From RFPW01 sp040401595 (GTDB taxonomy: Bacteria; Pseudomonadota; Gammaproteobacteria; Burkholderiales; Burkholderiaceae_E): a stretch of 64,000 nucleotides of DNA. Below, in pieces: positions 26,315-34,049 of this stretch. The position numbers and the translations under genes were made by a program. Numbering within the stretch: the stretch's first letter is position 1; each line of letters starts with the position of its first letter. A model generated the notes under the pieces. The model was given only the letters and a program-made list of their open reading frames with translations, was not told where the DNA came from and ran no database searches. Where the stretch lies: NCBI GenBank assembly GCA_040401595.1, contig JBBAOE010000007.1, forward strand, positions 62,001 to 126,000, in the 5' to 3' direction.

Positions 26315-27205
26315 ATGGCGGAGCTGCTGCACCTGTTCCACGAGTTCGCGACGGTCATTGGACTGGATCTGCTGTGGCGGCGCCGTAGCGAGGAATTGGT
26401 CGTGACGCTGGGCGTGCTGCTGCTGGCCGGCGTGGTGCATCGGTTCGCGCAACAGCGGGCTCGAAGCGTTGAAGATCCTGATCTTGGTCGGGCGTTTGCG
26501 GTCCGGGCGCGCAACGCCGCAGTGGCGGGTGTTGCGCTGATTCTGCTTCTGGTCTGGGGCAGCGATCTGAAGAGCCTGGCCGTCTCGGTGGCTGCCCTGG
26601 GAGCGGCTGCAGTTTTGGCGCTGCGGGAGGTGATCGTGTGCGCCCTGGGGGGGGTGTACCGGGCGCTGACTTCTGCCTACGAGGTCGGCGACATCATCGA
26701 GGTCAATGTGGGCACCGTGCTGGTGGGCGAGGTGGTGGATATCGATCTCATGCACACCGAACTCATCGAACGGACCCCGGCAGGGCATGCCACGACGACC
26801 CGGTTGCGTTTCCCGAATGCGGTTTTATTGACCTCCGCCGTGCGCCGACAGGGTCGGACAGGCGAGCTGGGCGTGCGCACCTTGCGCGTGCCGGTTGCGC
26901 CCGATGCCATGGATGTTGGCCGCGCAGAGGCTGCCCTCATCGCATCGGCCTCGATCGTCTGCGCGCCGTTCGCGGAAGACGCCGAACGCCATCTGGCCAG
27001 GCGCCGGCAGGTCGAACTGGTTGGATTGCCGTCGCATCGGTTACGCGTGGCCCTGGTAGCCGAAAAGCCCAATGAAGTGGCCCTCGTCTTGCGCTATCCC
27101 TGTCCAGCAGGCCATCAGGTTGCACTGGAGCGCGAGATTCTGCTTGGTTATTACAAATCATTGCATCATGAAATGTCGAATCGTCCGACATTGAACCCTC
27201 TCTGA
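26315..27205 (+). CDS. MscS-like mechanosensitive channel family protein
   Basis: A 296-residue membrane protein with hydrophobic helices near 28-45, 68-84 and 86-112. The third is followed by the MscS beta-domain pattern: ALTSAYEVGDIIEVN and GEVVDIDLMHTEL, then TTTRLRFPNAVLLTSAV. It lacks large N-terminal extensions, so it resembles short MscS homologues. The family releases osmolytes under hypo-osmotic shock; this distant member may have another role. It begins 22 bp after apbC and is followed 16 bp later by dcd. Confidence 0.8.
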   Translation: MAELLHLFHEFATVIGLDLLWRRRSEELVVTLGVLLLAGVVHRFAQQRARSVEDPDLGRAFAVRARNAAVAGVALILLLVWGSDLKSLAVSVAALGAAAVLALREVIVCALGGVYRALTSAYEVGDIIEVNVGTVLVGEVVDIDLMHTELIERTPAGHATTTRLRFPNAVLLTSAVRRQGRTGELGVRTLRVPVAPDAMDVGRAEAALIASASIVCAPFAEDAERHLARRRQVELVGLPSHRLRVALVAEKPNEVALVLRYPCPAGHQVALEREILLGYYKSLHHEMSNRPTLNPL

Positions 27206-27221
27206 AAAAAAGGTTGTCGCG

Positions 27222-27791
27222 ATGTCCATCAAATCAGATCGCTGGATTCGGGAACTCGCGCGCGAGCACGGCATGATCGAGCCGTTCGAGCCGGGGCAGA
27301 TCCGCCACACTGCCGGGGGCGATCGCATCGTCTCCTTCGGCACCTCGAGCTATGGCTATGACGTGCGCTGTGCCAATGAATTCAAGGTGTTTACCAACGT
27401 CCACAGCACGGTGGTTGATCCCAAAGCGTTTGATGAACGCAGTTTTGTCGACATGGTGGGAGACGTCTGCATCATCCCGCCCAATTCATTTGCCTTGGCC
27501 CGCACCGTGGAATGGTTTCGGGTGCCGCGCGATGTGCTTGTGATCTGTCTGGGCAAGAGTACCTATGCGCGCTGCGGGATCATCGTGAATGTCACGCCCT
27601 TGGAGCCAGAATGGGAGGGGCATGTGACGCTCGAGTTTTCGAATACGACCCCGCTCCCAGCCAAGATTTATGCTGGCGAGGGCTGCGCCCAGATGCTGTT
27701 CTTTCAGGGTGACGAGGTTTGCGAGATGTCCTACAAGGACCGCGGCGGCAAGTACCAGGGTCAGAGCGGGGTGACCTTGCCCAAAACATGA
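27222..27791 (+). CDS. dcd: dCTP deaminase
   Basis: Converts dCTP to dUTP, supplying dUMP for thymidylate synthesis. A 189-residue enzyme with SSYGYDVRCANEF at the nucleotide site, the family pattern CLGKSTYARCGI, the catalytic Glu region TPLEPEWEGHVTLEFSNT, and the terminal YQGQSGVTLPKT. The length equals the monofunctional enterobacterial type. A strong bidirectional terminator follows directly (27793-27827). Confidence 0.97.
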   Translation: MSIKSDRWIRELAREHGMIEPFEPGQIRHTAGGDRIVSFGTSSYGYDVRCANEFKVFTNVHSTVVDPKAFDERSFVDMVGDVCIIPPNSFALARTVEWFRVPRDVLVICLGKSTYARCGIIVNVTPLEPEWEGHVTLEFSNTTPLPAKIYAGEGCAQMLFFQGDEVCEMSYKDRGGKYQGQSGVTLPKT

Positions 27792-27792
27792 G

Positions 27793-27827
27793 AAACCCCT
27801 TCAGGCCGCATGGGCCGAAGGGGTTTT
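27793..27827. terminator. Bidirectional intrinsic terminator between dcd and phasin 2
   Basis: AAACCCCTTC (27793-27802) pairs with GAAGGGGTTT (27817-27826). An inner GGCC/GGCC helix extends the stem, and T-runs flank it on both strands. It ends dcd on the plus strand and can serve the convergent phasin gene. Confidence 0.85.
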
Positions 27828-27902
27828 GAATCGAGCGGACGCGCCCGCGCAGGGCCCGCCGCTCTATGCGCCCCTTTGGGGGGCGTTGCGGGCTGTGACT
27901 GC

Positions 27903-28457
27903 TTAAACCGCAGCCGCTTTCTTGGCCGCAGCAGCGCTGGCCTTGGTCAGCGTGTCCACACCCTGATTGGCCGCCGCAGCGAACTTGTGGCTGGCGCTCA
28001 AGGCCTGGTCGACTGACTGGCTTGCGACCTGCATGGCGCTGCGAGCAGCGGCAAACATTTGCTCACTACCAACGGGCGCATTGCGGGCTGCGGTGTCAAG
28101 AGCGTCGGTCATGGTCTTTTGCGCGGCTTTGACCTGATGCTGAACCGAACCGGTGATGGCCGTGCTGGTCTCGGACGCGATCGAATACACTTGCTTGGCG
28201 TAGCTCGCAGCACGCTCGCTGGCAGGCGTTGCGAGGGTCTTCGTGACATTCATCAGCGCGCTCGGGTCCTTGGCGGAGAGCGTCGCTTTGGCGAACTCAC
28301 CCTGGTGGTCCAGGGTCTCGCGGACGAGTTGCATGTTGAGCGCGGTCAGCCGCTCGATGCCTTCGATTGCTTTCCCCGCGATGTCGAGGGTTGCTTCGAG
28401 CGCTGAGCGCTGGGCGGCCATAATGTTTTCCATGCCGGGGATCGAGGGGGTTGCCAT
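27903..28457 (-). CDS. Phasin family protein (phasin 2)
   Basis: A 184-residue phasin, coating PHB granules. It parallels phasin 1: IEGIERLTALNMQLVRETLD, KDPSALMNVTKTLATPASER and SYAKQVYSIASETSTAI, then an Ala/Lys-rich tail. ATG 28457 (MATPSIPGMENI) has an AGGAAG ribosome site 12 bases upstream and is preferred over the longer frame from 28526. Its promoter carries the same operator layout as phasin 1. Two phasins imply a PHB-storing cell, though no phaC, phaA or phaB is in the window. Confidence 0.9.
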   Translation of the reverse strand: MATPSIPGMENIMAAQRSALEATLDIAGKAIEGIERLTALNMQLVRETLDHQGEFAKATLSAKDPSALMNVTKTLATPASERAASYAKQVYSIASETSTAITGSVQHQVKAAQKTMTDALDTAARNAPVGSEQMFAAARSAMQVASQSVDQALSASHKFAAAANQGVDTLTKASAAAAKKAAAV

Positions 28458-28551
28458 GATGAGGTGTACTTCCTGAGTAGAGGTTAAAGCTGGGACAATC
28501 AAAATGATGCGCAGGGCTTCTACCAACCAGCCGGAGCAGCTAAGTGGTTAC

Positions 28552-28623
28552 GTTGCACTGCAACATCGAAATAATACAAGAGGTTACAAGCCTGGTGCAA
28601 CTGATTTGTTGCGTTGCAGCAAT
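28552..28623 (-). promoter_or_regulatory. Phasin 2 promoter with shared TGC-rich operator elements
   Basis: Minus-strand -35 TTGCAC (28595-28600), 18-bp spacer and -10 TATTAT (28571-28576). Five bases upstream of the -35 is TTGTTGCGTTGCAGCAAT on the plus strand (28606-28623), identical over 18 bp to the phasin 1 element. At the expected transcription start lies the palindrome GTTGCACTGCAAC (28552-28564). This repeats the upstream-of-35 plus at-start arrangement of phasin 1 and suggests one shared repressor. Confidence 0.65.
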
Positions 28624-28664
28624 CTCGCGAGGCGAGGGGTCGGGGAGTTTGAGGGGTTGAGCGT

Positions 28665-29684
28665 TTGAAGGGGCGTCATTGGTCCGGTTTGCTTCTTGGC
28701 GTTCTGGTGGTGTCGAGTGCTGCGTTGCTGATTCGTGAGGCGCAGGCGGCGGGCGCGGGTGGGGTGGCCATTGCATCCGGGCGGCTGGGTATCGCTGCGG
28801 CTTGTCTCGTGCCGCTGGTGGCTTGGAAGGCCGGACGGGGCGCTGCAGCCCATCCGCTCGACCTGACGCTGCGGGATGTCGGGATCGCCGTCGGAGCCGG
28901 CATCCTCCTCGCCCTCCATTTTGTCGCCTGGATCTCCTCCTTGGCACTGACGTCGGTCGCCAGTTCAGTGGCCCTGGTGACCACAAACCCGATCTGGGTT
29001 GCTCTTGGCGCCTGGGCTCTGCTCGGTGAACGGCCTCCGGTCCGCCAGTGGATGGGTATCGGACTGGCGTTCGCCGGGGCCTTGGTGATCCTCGCGGGCG
29101 ATGGCCTGACGGGCGGGGGGCCAAGCCTGGTCGCCACAAACCAGTCGGCAACCGCCTTGCGGGGAGATGCTCTGGCTGTGGCCGGCGCGGTGACGATTTC
29201 GGGCTACCTCTTGATCGGGCGTGGTCTTGCGCGCCGCTTGCCCATGTTGACCTACCTGTTTCTCGTGTACGGAGCCGCCGCGGTGGTGCTGCTCACTTGG
29301 GCGGTCGTAATCGGCCAGGCCCCGTGGGCCCTGCCTCAATCGGCAATTCCCTGGGTCGTCCTGTTGGCGCTGGGACCCCAACTGCTCGGGCACACCGCGA
29401 TCAACCTGGCCCTGCGCCAGCTCTCCCCCGGTTTCGTTGCGCTGGCCATTCTGGGCGAACCGATTGGATCCGCACTTCTGGCCTGGGCCATCTATGGCGA
29501 ACAGATCGGAATTTGGCAGACTATCGGTTTTGTGTTTCTGGTGGCGGGAATTGCCGTTGCAGCGCGCGCTGAGGCGCAGACAGGCGTGACAGGCGTGACA
29601 GGCGTGACAGGCCTGACAGCGCCCGAACAACGCGCCGACCGACCTGCCGAAAAGCGCGCCGACCGTCCTTCTAGATTGGAATAG
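28665..29684 (+). CDS. EamA/DMT-superfamily transporter
   Basis: A 339-residue inner-membrane protein with ten hydrophobic helices in two EamA repeats. Landmarks: SAALLIREAQAAGAGGVAIA in helix 1-2, NPIWVALGAWALLGERPPVR ending the first repeat, and LGEPIGSALLAWAIYGEQI in the second. The C-terminal tail holds GVTGVTGVTGLT, encoded by four 9-bp DNA repeats, then basic residues. The substrate is unknown. It is divergent from phasin 2 and shares that operator interval; a thioredoxin-like gene follows after 20 bp. Confidence 0.85.
   Translation: MKGRHWSGLLLGVLVVSSAALLIREAQAAGAGGVAIASGRLGIAAACLVPLVAWKAGRGAAAHPLDLTLRDVGIAVGAGILLALHFVAWISSLALTSVASSVALVTTNPIWVALGAWALLGERPPVRQWMGIGLAFAGALVILAGDGLTGGGPSLVATNQSATALRGDALAVAGAVTISGYLLIGRGLARRLPMLTYLFLVYGAAAVVLLTWAVVIGQAPWALPQSAIPWVVLLALGPQLLGHTAINLALRQLSPGFVALAILGEPIGSALLAWAIYGEQIGIWQTIGFVFLVAGIAVAARAEAQTGVTGVTGVTGLTAPEQRADRPAEKRADRPSRLE
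29581..29616 (+). repeat. Four tandem 9-bp repeats in the DMT transporter gene
   Basis: Three exact CAGGCGTGA units and one CAGGCCTGA unit, in frame, encoding a GVT/GLT tail beyond the last membrane helix. Copy-number changes would keep the frame, because the unit is a multiple of three. Confidence 0.85.
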
Positions 29685-29704
29685 GGCAGAAAGGAGTATC
29701 CGGA

Positions 29705-31405
29705 TTGATCACGATGAATGCGACATCCGTGGTTTCAGGGCCAGCAGGCTTGGCAACCGGTTCAGGCTTGTCTGGGCTTTCAAGGCGTTCCGCGTTTGCG
29801 CGCTGGTGGACGCGGCCTGCGAAGGCTGGCTGGTCAGGTGGCCATTGGGCGTGTCTCACCGTCGCTTTATGGGTTGGGCTGATGTTTGGGTTTTTCGAGG
29901 GTGTCTCGGCAGCGACGCCCATGGCGAGTAACGTTGCCTGGATCGCCGCAGCGCAGGACGGGGATATCGACCGGGCATTCACGCAGGCGCGCCGCGAACG
30001 CAAGCTTGTGCTTTTGTATTGGGGTGCGAGCTGGTGTCCACCGTGTAATCAGCTCAAAGCCACGTTATTCAATCAGCAAGAGTTCGCCCTCCTCGCGCAA
30101 TCATTCGTTGCGGTGCACGTCGATGGGGATCTGCCAGGCGCGCAAAAGTTGGGGACGCGATTTCAGGTGAGGGGCTACCCGACGACGGTTTTGCTCAATC
30201 CGCAGGGACAGGAAATTACGCGCTTGCCCGGCGAGATCGAGCCCGAGCAGGCACTGTCCATTCTGAGTATGGGACTCGCGGGCGGGCGTCCGATTGGTCA
30301 GATTCTTGCCGACGCGCGTGCTGGTCAGAGTCTCTCTCGCAACGAATGGAAGACCCTGGCGTTCTATGCCTGGGAAACGGATGAAGGTCGGCTGGCGAGT
30401 GCCGCTGACCGGGCCGCCGTGTTGGCTGAACTGGGAAGGCGGTTGCAGGTGGCGATGCCTGCGCAGACCGAGACCCAGACCCGTTTTTGGCTCAAGGCGC
30501 TCGCCGCTGGCAGTGACGAGACCAAGCCCATTGCAGTGGATGCCGCTCTGCGGGAACGGGTCGAGCGTGTCATCTCGGATCCGGTCCTCGCTCGCCAACA
30601 GATGGATGTGCTCGCGGGTGGCGCGGCCGTCATCGTGAAGGCTCTTGCGGCGGAGGCCGGTGCTGAGCGCCGCACACTGGCAGCGCGCATGGATAGCGCG
30701 CTCCAGCGTCTGCAGGGGGACAACTCGCTGTCGCGTGCCGATCGCGTTGCGGCCCTGACGGAACGGGTTGCTCTGGTTCGACTGGATCATGCGAAAGACG
30801 AGATTGCGCCGCGAATCCCCCCAGCTCTTCTCGCCGACGTGCGCGAATGGGCGCAACGGATGGATCGGGAGACGACTGATAGCTACGAGCGCCAGGCCGT
30901 CATCACGGCGGTGGGCTATCTGCTGGCGCAGGCCGGGCTGTGGGACGAAAGCAATGCGCTGCTGAAATCCAATCTGTCGCGCAGCCATTCGCCCTACTAC
31001 CTGATGAGCCAGCTGGGCAGCAACGCGCGCAAGCTTGGTCGCCCGGCGGAGGCCTTGCGATGGTATCGGGAAGCTTATGAGACGAGTATTGGGCCTGCGA
31101 CCCGACTGCAGTGGGGAGCGGCCTACCTGGTTGCTTTGGTCGAGCTGGCGCCGAAAGAGGCGCAGCCGATCGAAGATCTGGCCGCACGCTTAATTGCACA
31201 GGCGGGTCAGGATTCCAGTGCATTTTACGAGCGCAGTGGCCGTTCGATGCAGCGGGTCGCGACCAAGTTGCGGGACTGGAACCAAGGGGGCGGCCAGTCG
31301 GCGGTACTCGGGCGGCTGCGGGCGCAGCTCGCACCTGTATGCGCCCGACTGCCATCGGCGGACGAGCAGCGGGCGAGTTGTGAGGCTGTTGCCAAACTGA
31401 TTTGA
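29705..31405 (+). CDS. Secreted thioredoxin-fold protein with long helical C-terminal region
   Basis: A 566-residue protein. A hydrophobic segment near 47-68 (ACLTVALWVGLMFGFFEGVS) acts as signal or anchor, with a 45-residue N-terminal extension; later starts are possible. Residues 80-185 are a thioredoxin-like domain with the redox pair in YWGASWCPPCNQL and the cis-Pro loop FQVRGYPTTVLLNPQG. The remaining 380 residues are alpha-helical and Ala/Arg/Leu-rich, and include TPR-like stretches (LGRPAEALRWYREAYE). A periplasmic disulfide or chaperone role is inferred. It lies 20 bp after the DMT gene. Confidence 0.8.
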   Translation: MITMNATSVVSGPAGLATGSGLSGLSRRSAFARWWTRPAKAGWSGGHWACLTVALWVGLMFGFFEGVSAATPMASNVAWIAAAQDGDIDRAFTQARRERKLVLLYWGASWCPPCNQLKATLFNQQEFALLAQSFVAVHVDGDLPGAQKLGTRFQVRGYPTTVLLNPQGQEITRLPGEIEPEQALSILSMGLAGGRPIGQILADARAGQSLSRNEWKTLAFYAWETDEGRLASAADRAAVLAELGRRLQVAMPAQTETQTRFWLKALAAGSDETKPIAVDAALRERVERVISDPVLARQQMDVLAGGAAVIVKALAAEAGAERRTLAARMDSALQRLQGDNSLSRADRVAALTERVALVRLDHAKDEIAPRIPPALLADVREWAQRMDRETTDSYERQAVITAVGYLLAQAGLWDESNALLKSNLSRSHSPYYLMSQLGSNARKLGRPAEALRWYREAYETSIGPATRLQWGAAYLVALVELAPKEAQPIEDLAARLIAQAGQDSSAFYERSGRSMQRVATKLRDWNQGGGQSAVLGRLRAQLAPVCARLPSADEQRASCEAVAKLI

Positions 31406-31762
31406 GCCAGATCCGGGGCGCCGAGACATCTCGGTTGCGCCCGGACACTTGCGTGGGGCGCACGCATCCGCTAGTCTTGTGCGCATGAGTGCACCTTGCC
31501 GCCACTGGGGCCCAGAGCCCCTTCGATGCCGACTATGTCTAGCGCCGCGCCCCGCGCGCTAGCGTTCTTGCCCGTGTCCGGCGTCGTTCAAGATCCCGGG
31601 AACACTTAAACAGACAGGCACGACGCAGCGGGTGGGCCGCCCGGCAGGGGCCTTCGGGGCTTCAGGCCGAACGGAGCTGCGCGCTAACCCGCCCCGAACC
31701 CTTTTCCCAACAGAGGCACCCAGGTGCCCATGATTGTGGCGCGGCGCGCCCGGAGAATTCTC
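31406..31762. other. Leader/intergenic region upstream of leuA
   Basis: 357 bp without a recognised gene. It is very GC-rich with much inverted symmetry, for example GCGGGT near 31630 complementary to ACCCGC near 31686, and GGGGCC/GGCC clusters between. A 25-codon open frame starts at ATG 31485. There is no clear promoter and no clean T-tract terminator. It could be a structured leader controlling leuA, but that is inference. Confidence 0.5.
31485..31562 (+). CDS. Possible short leader peptide upstream of leuA
   Basis: An open frame of 25 codons from ATG to TAG. Near its end it holds CTT, CTA and CTA leucine codons among Arg and Cys codons (LRCRLCL). CTA is rare in the surrounding genes. Amino-acid biosynthesis operons in other bacteria use Leu-rich leader peptides for attenuation, so the position is suggestive. 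There is no good ribosome site and the peptide is not leucine-dense, so this may be chance. Confidence 0.2.
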   Translation: MSAPCRHWGPEPLRCRLCLAPRPAR

Positions 31763-33304
31763 ATGACTGAAAAATTGATTATTTTTGATACGACCTTGCG
31801 TGACGGCGAACAAAGCCCGGGCGCGTCGATGACCCGCGACGAGAAGCTGCGGATCGCGCGATTGCTGGAGAAGCTACGGGTCGACGTGATTGAAGCGGGG
31901 TTTGCGGCCTCGAGTAACGGCGATTTTGAAGCCGTGCGGATGATCGCGAGTGCGGTGCGCGAGAGCACCATCTGTTCGCTTGCGCGTGCCAATGACCGGG
32001 ATATCGCCCGCGCCGCCGAGGCGTTGGCCCCGGCGCAGTCAGCGCGAATCCATACCTTCATCGCCACAAGCGCTTTGCACATGGAGAAGAAACTGCGGAT
32101 GACACCTGAGCAGGTGCTCGAGCAATCGAAGCTGGCGGTGAAGTTCGCGCGCAACCTGGTCGGGGATGTCGAGTTTTCGCCCGAGGATGGTTACCGCTCC
32201 GATCCGGATTTCCTGTGTCGCGTGCTGGAAGCGGTCATCGATGAGGGTGCAACGACGATCAACATTCCCGATACCGTTGGCTATGGCGTGCCGGAACTAT
32301 ATGGCGAATTCATTCGGATGCTGCGCGAGCGCGTCCCGAATTCGGACAAGGCGGTCTGGTCGACGCACTGTCACAATGATCTTGGAATGGCCGTGGCCAA
32401 TTCCTTGGCTGGCGTGCGCATTGGTGGTGCCCGCCAGGTTGAATGCACGATCAATGGTCTGGGTGAGCGTGCGGGCAACGCTTCGCTCGAAGAGATCGTC
32501 ATGGCAGTGAAAACCCGCCGCGATTATTTTGGGCTCGATGTCGGCATCGACACCAGCCAGATTGTTCCCGCAAGCCGATTGGTCTCGAACATCACCGGAT
32601 TTGCGGTACAGCCCAACAAGGCGATTGTTGGCGCCAATGCCTTCGCCCATGCATCCGGCATTCATCAGGACGGCGTGCTGAAGGCCCGGGATACTTACGA
32701 GATCATGAGGGCCGAGGATGTTGGCTGGTCGGCCAACCGGATCGTGCTGGGTAAGCTGTCCGGGCGCAACGCCTTTCGCCAGCGGCTGGACCATCTGGGT
32801 ATCGCACTCGATGGGGAGAGCGCCCTCAATGAAGCCTTTGCACGGTTCAAGGACCTGGCGGATCGGAAGGCTGAAATCTTTGATGAAGACCTGCATGCCA
32901 TCGCTGGTAGTGATGGTGTCGAGGTCGGCGATGATTTCTATCGATTCATTTCACTGGCGCAGTCCTCCGAGACTGGCGAACGCCCGAACGCCCGCGTCGT
33001 CTTTGCGCAGGGCGGTAAAGAGCAGAAGGCCGAAAGCCAGGGTAATGGTCCAGTCGATGCGACGGTCAAAGCGATTGAGTCCGTGGTCAGTTCGGGGTCT
33101 GAACTTCTTTTATTTTCAGTGAATTCCATCAGTTCTGGAACGACCGAATCGCAGGGTGAGGTCACTATGCGGCTGACGCGTGCGGGCCGAATCGTCAACG
33201 GGGTCGGGGCAGATCCCGATATCGTCGTTGCGTCGGCCAAGGCTTACTTGAACGCACTCAATAAACTTCAGTCCAAGAACGAACGCGTCAACCCGCAACC
33301 TTGA
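31763..33304 (+). CDS. leuA: 2-isopropylmalate synthase
   Basis: Condenses 2-ketoisovalerate with acetyl-CoA, the committed step to leucine. A 513-residue enzyme: IFDTTLRDGEQSPGASM at the start of the TIM barrel, the metal-binding STHCHNDLGMAVANSL, and NGLGERAGNASLEEIVMA. HASGIHQDG follows, and a C-terminal LeuA regulatory domain (about 390-505) where leucine normally inhibits. ATG 31763 with GGAG 8 bases upstream is chosen over a longer frame. The order leuA-rpsO-pnp is usual in Burkholderiales. Confidence 0.96.
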   Translation: MTEKLIIFDTTLRDGEQSPGASMTRDEKLRIARLLEKLRVDVIEAGFAASSNGDFEAVRMIASAVRESTICSLARANDRDIARAAEALAPAQSARIHTFIATSALHMEKKLRMTPEQVLEQSKLAVKFARNLVGDVEFSPEDGYRSDPDFLCRVLEAVIDEGATTINIPDTVGYGVPELYGEFIRMLRERVPNSDKAVWSTHCHNDLGMAVANSLAGVRIGGARQVECTINGLGERAGNASLEEIVMAVKTRRDYFGLDVGIDTSQIVPASRLVSNITGFAVQPNKAIVGANAFAHASGIHQDGVLKARDTYEIMRAEDVGWSANRIVLGKLSGRNAFRQRLDHLGIALDGESALNEAFARFKDLADRKAEIFDEDLHAIAGSDGVEVGDDFYRFISLAQSSETGERPNARVVFAQGGKEQKAESQGNGPVDATVKAIESVVSSGSELLLFSVNSISSGTTESQGEVTMRLTRAGRIVNGVGADPDIVVASAKAYLNALNKLQSKNERVNPQP

Positions 33305-33310
33305 TGAATG

Positions 33311-33333
33311 GGGGGCATCGGCAAGATGCCCTC
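33311..33333 (+). terminator. Hairpin just after leuA
   Basis: GGGCATC (33313-33319) and GATGCCC (33325-33331) form a stem, extended by two further pairs, with a GGCAA loop, 6 bases past the leuA stop. No T-run follows. It may protect the leuA 3' end or end transcription weakly. Confidence 0.4.
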
Positions 33334-33347
33334 GATGGCCAAAATCC

Positions 33348-33356
33348 TGCTAAACT
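33348..33356 (+). promoter_or_regulatory. rpsO: Extended -10 promoter of rpsO
   Basis: TGC-TAAACT: an extended TG (33348-33349) with -10 TAAACT (33351-33356), about 167 bp before rpsO. No strong -35 is seen. It leaves a long GC-rich untranslated leader, which could host S15 autoregulation as in other bacteria. Confidence 0.45.
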
Positions 33357-33522
33357 CTACGGTTATTCGCACGGTTGCGCACTCCCAGTGCAACCGCAAG
33401 TTCCGGCCTGATCGAGCCTGATGCCTCGCCGCCCTTGGCGGTACGGGGGTCTCGCATCGAATTCGGGCCTTTCTGTGCAGAGAGCGTGATGCTCGAGCAC
33501 ACCAATTTGGGGATGAAAAACC

Positions 33523-33792
33523 ATGTCTGTTGCTACGCTTGATAAATCGAAGATCGTCACCGATTTTCAGCGCGCCAAAGGCGATACCGGTTCGCCGGAA
33601 GTTCAGGTCGCTTTGTTAACCGCCCGCATCAATGACCTCACGGGCCACTTCAAGGCCCACGTGAAGGATCATCACTCACGTCGGGGCTTGCTCAGGATGG
33701 TGAGTCGTCGACGCAAGTTGCTCGACTACCTCAAGAGCCGCAATGTTGATGCGTATCGGGCGCTGATCGAGCGCTTGGGGCTGCGCAAATAA
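33523..33792 (+). CDS. rpsO: 30S ribosomal protein S15
   Basis: An 89-residue primary 16S rRNA-binding protein. The family sequence is clear: KGDTGSPEVQVALLTARIND, LTGHFKAHVKDHHSRRGLL and SRRRKLLDYLKSRN. Length is exactly as in E. coli. A GGGGATG-type ribosome site precedes ATG 33523. pnp follows, with 257 bp between. Confidence 0.98.
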   Translation: MSVATLDKSKIVTDFQRAKGDTGSPEVQVALLTARINDLTGHFKAHVKDHHSRRGLLRMVSRRRKLLDYLKSRNVDAYRALIERLGLRK

Positions 33793-34049
33793 GCGCTCAG
33801 ACGCAGTTTTCTGCCCCGCTTCGTACCCGCATGATCGCGGGTGCAGGCGGGCAAGAGTTTATTGATCGGGTGTTGAGCGTATTCGCGCCTGCCATCCCGG
33901 TCATGTATGCCGATCGAATGCATGGAATGCCGACCTTGATACAGCGCTTCGCGGATGCGGACTGCGCTGTTTTGGCATGTCGATCGTTGGGGCGAACTGG
34001 AGCGCCCGGCCTTCTCTCCAGGTGATGTCAGTCAAAAAGGAAACAGACT

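Noticed and set aside
26296..26318. loxP-like string (TATACGAAGT) before the MscS-like gene
   Set aside because: Only about 10 bases match one arm; there is no second arm or 8-bp core, so it is chance similarity and not a recombination site.
25324..26514. Long antisense open frame (396 codons) over apbC
   Set aside because: Composition is an artefact of GC-rich codon usage; the sense strand encodes a full Mrp protein and the antisense product has no recognisable domain.
33831..34025. 64-codon frame between rpsO and pnp
   Set aside because: No ribosome site, no family resemblance, and it lies in a usual leader region of pnp.
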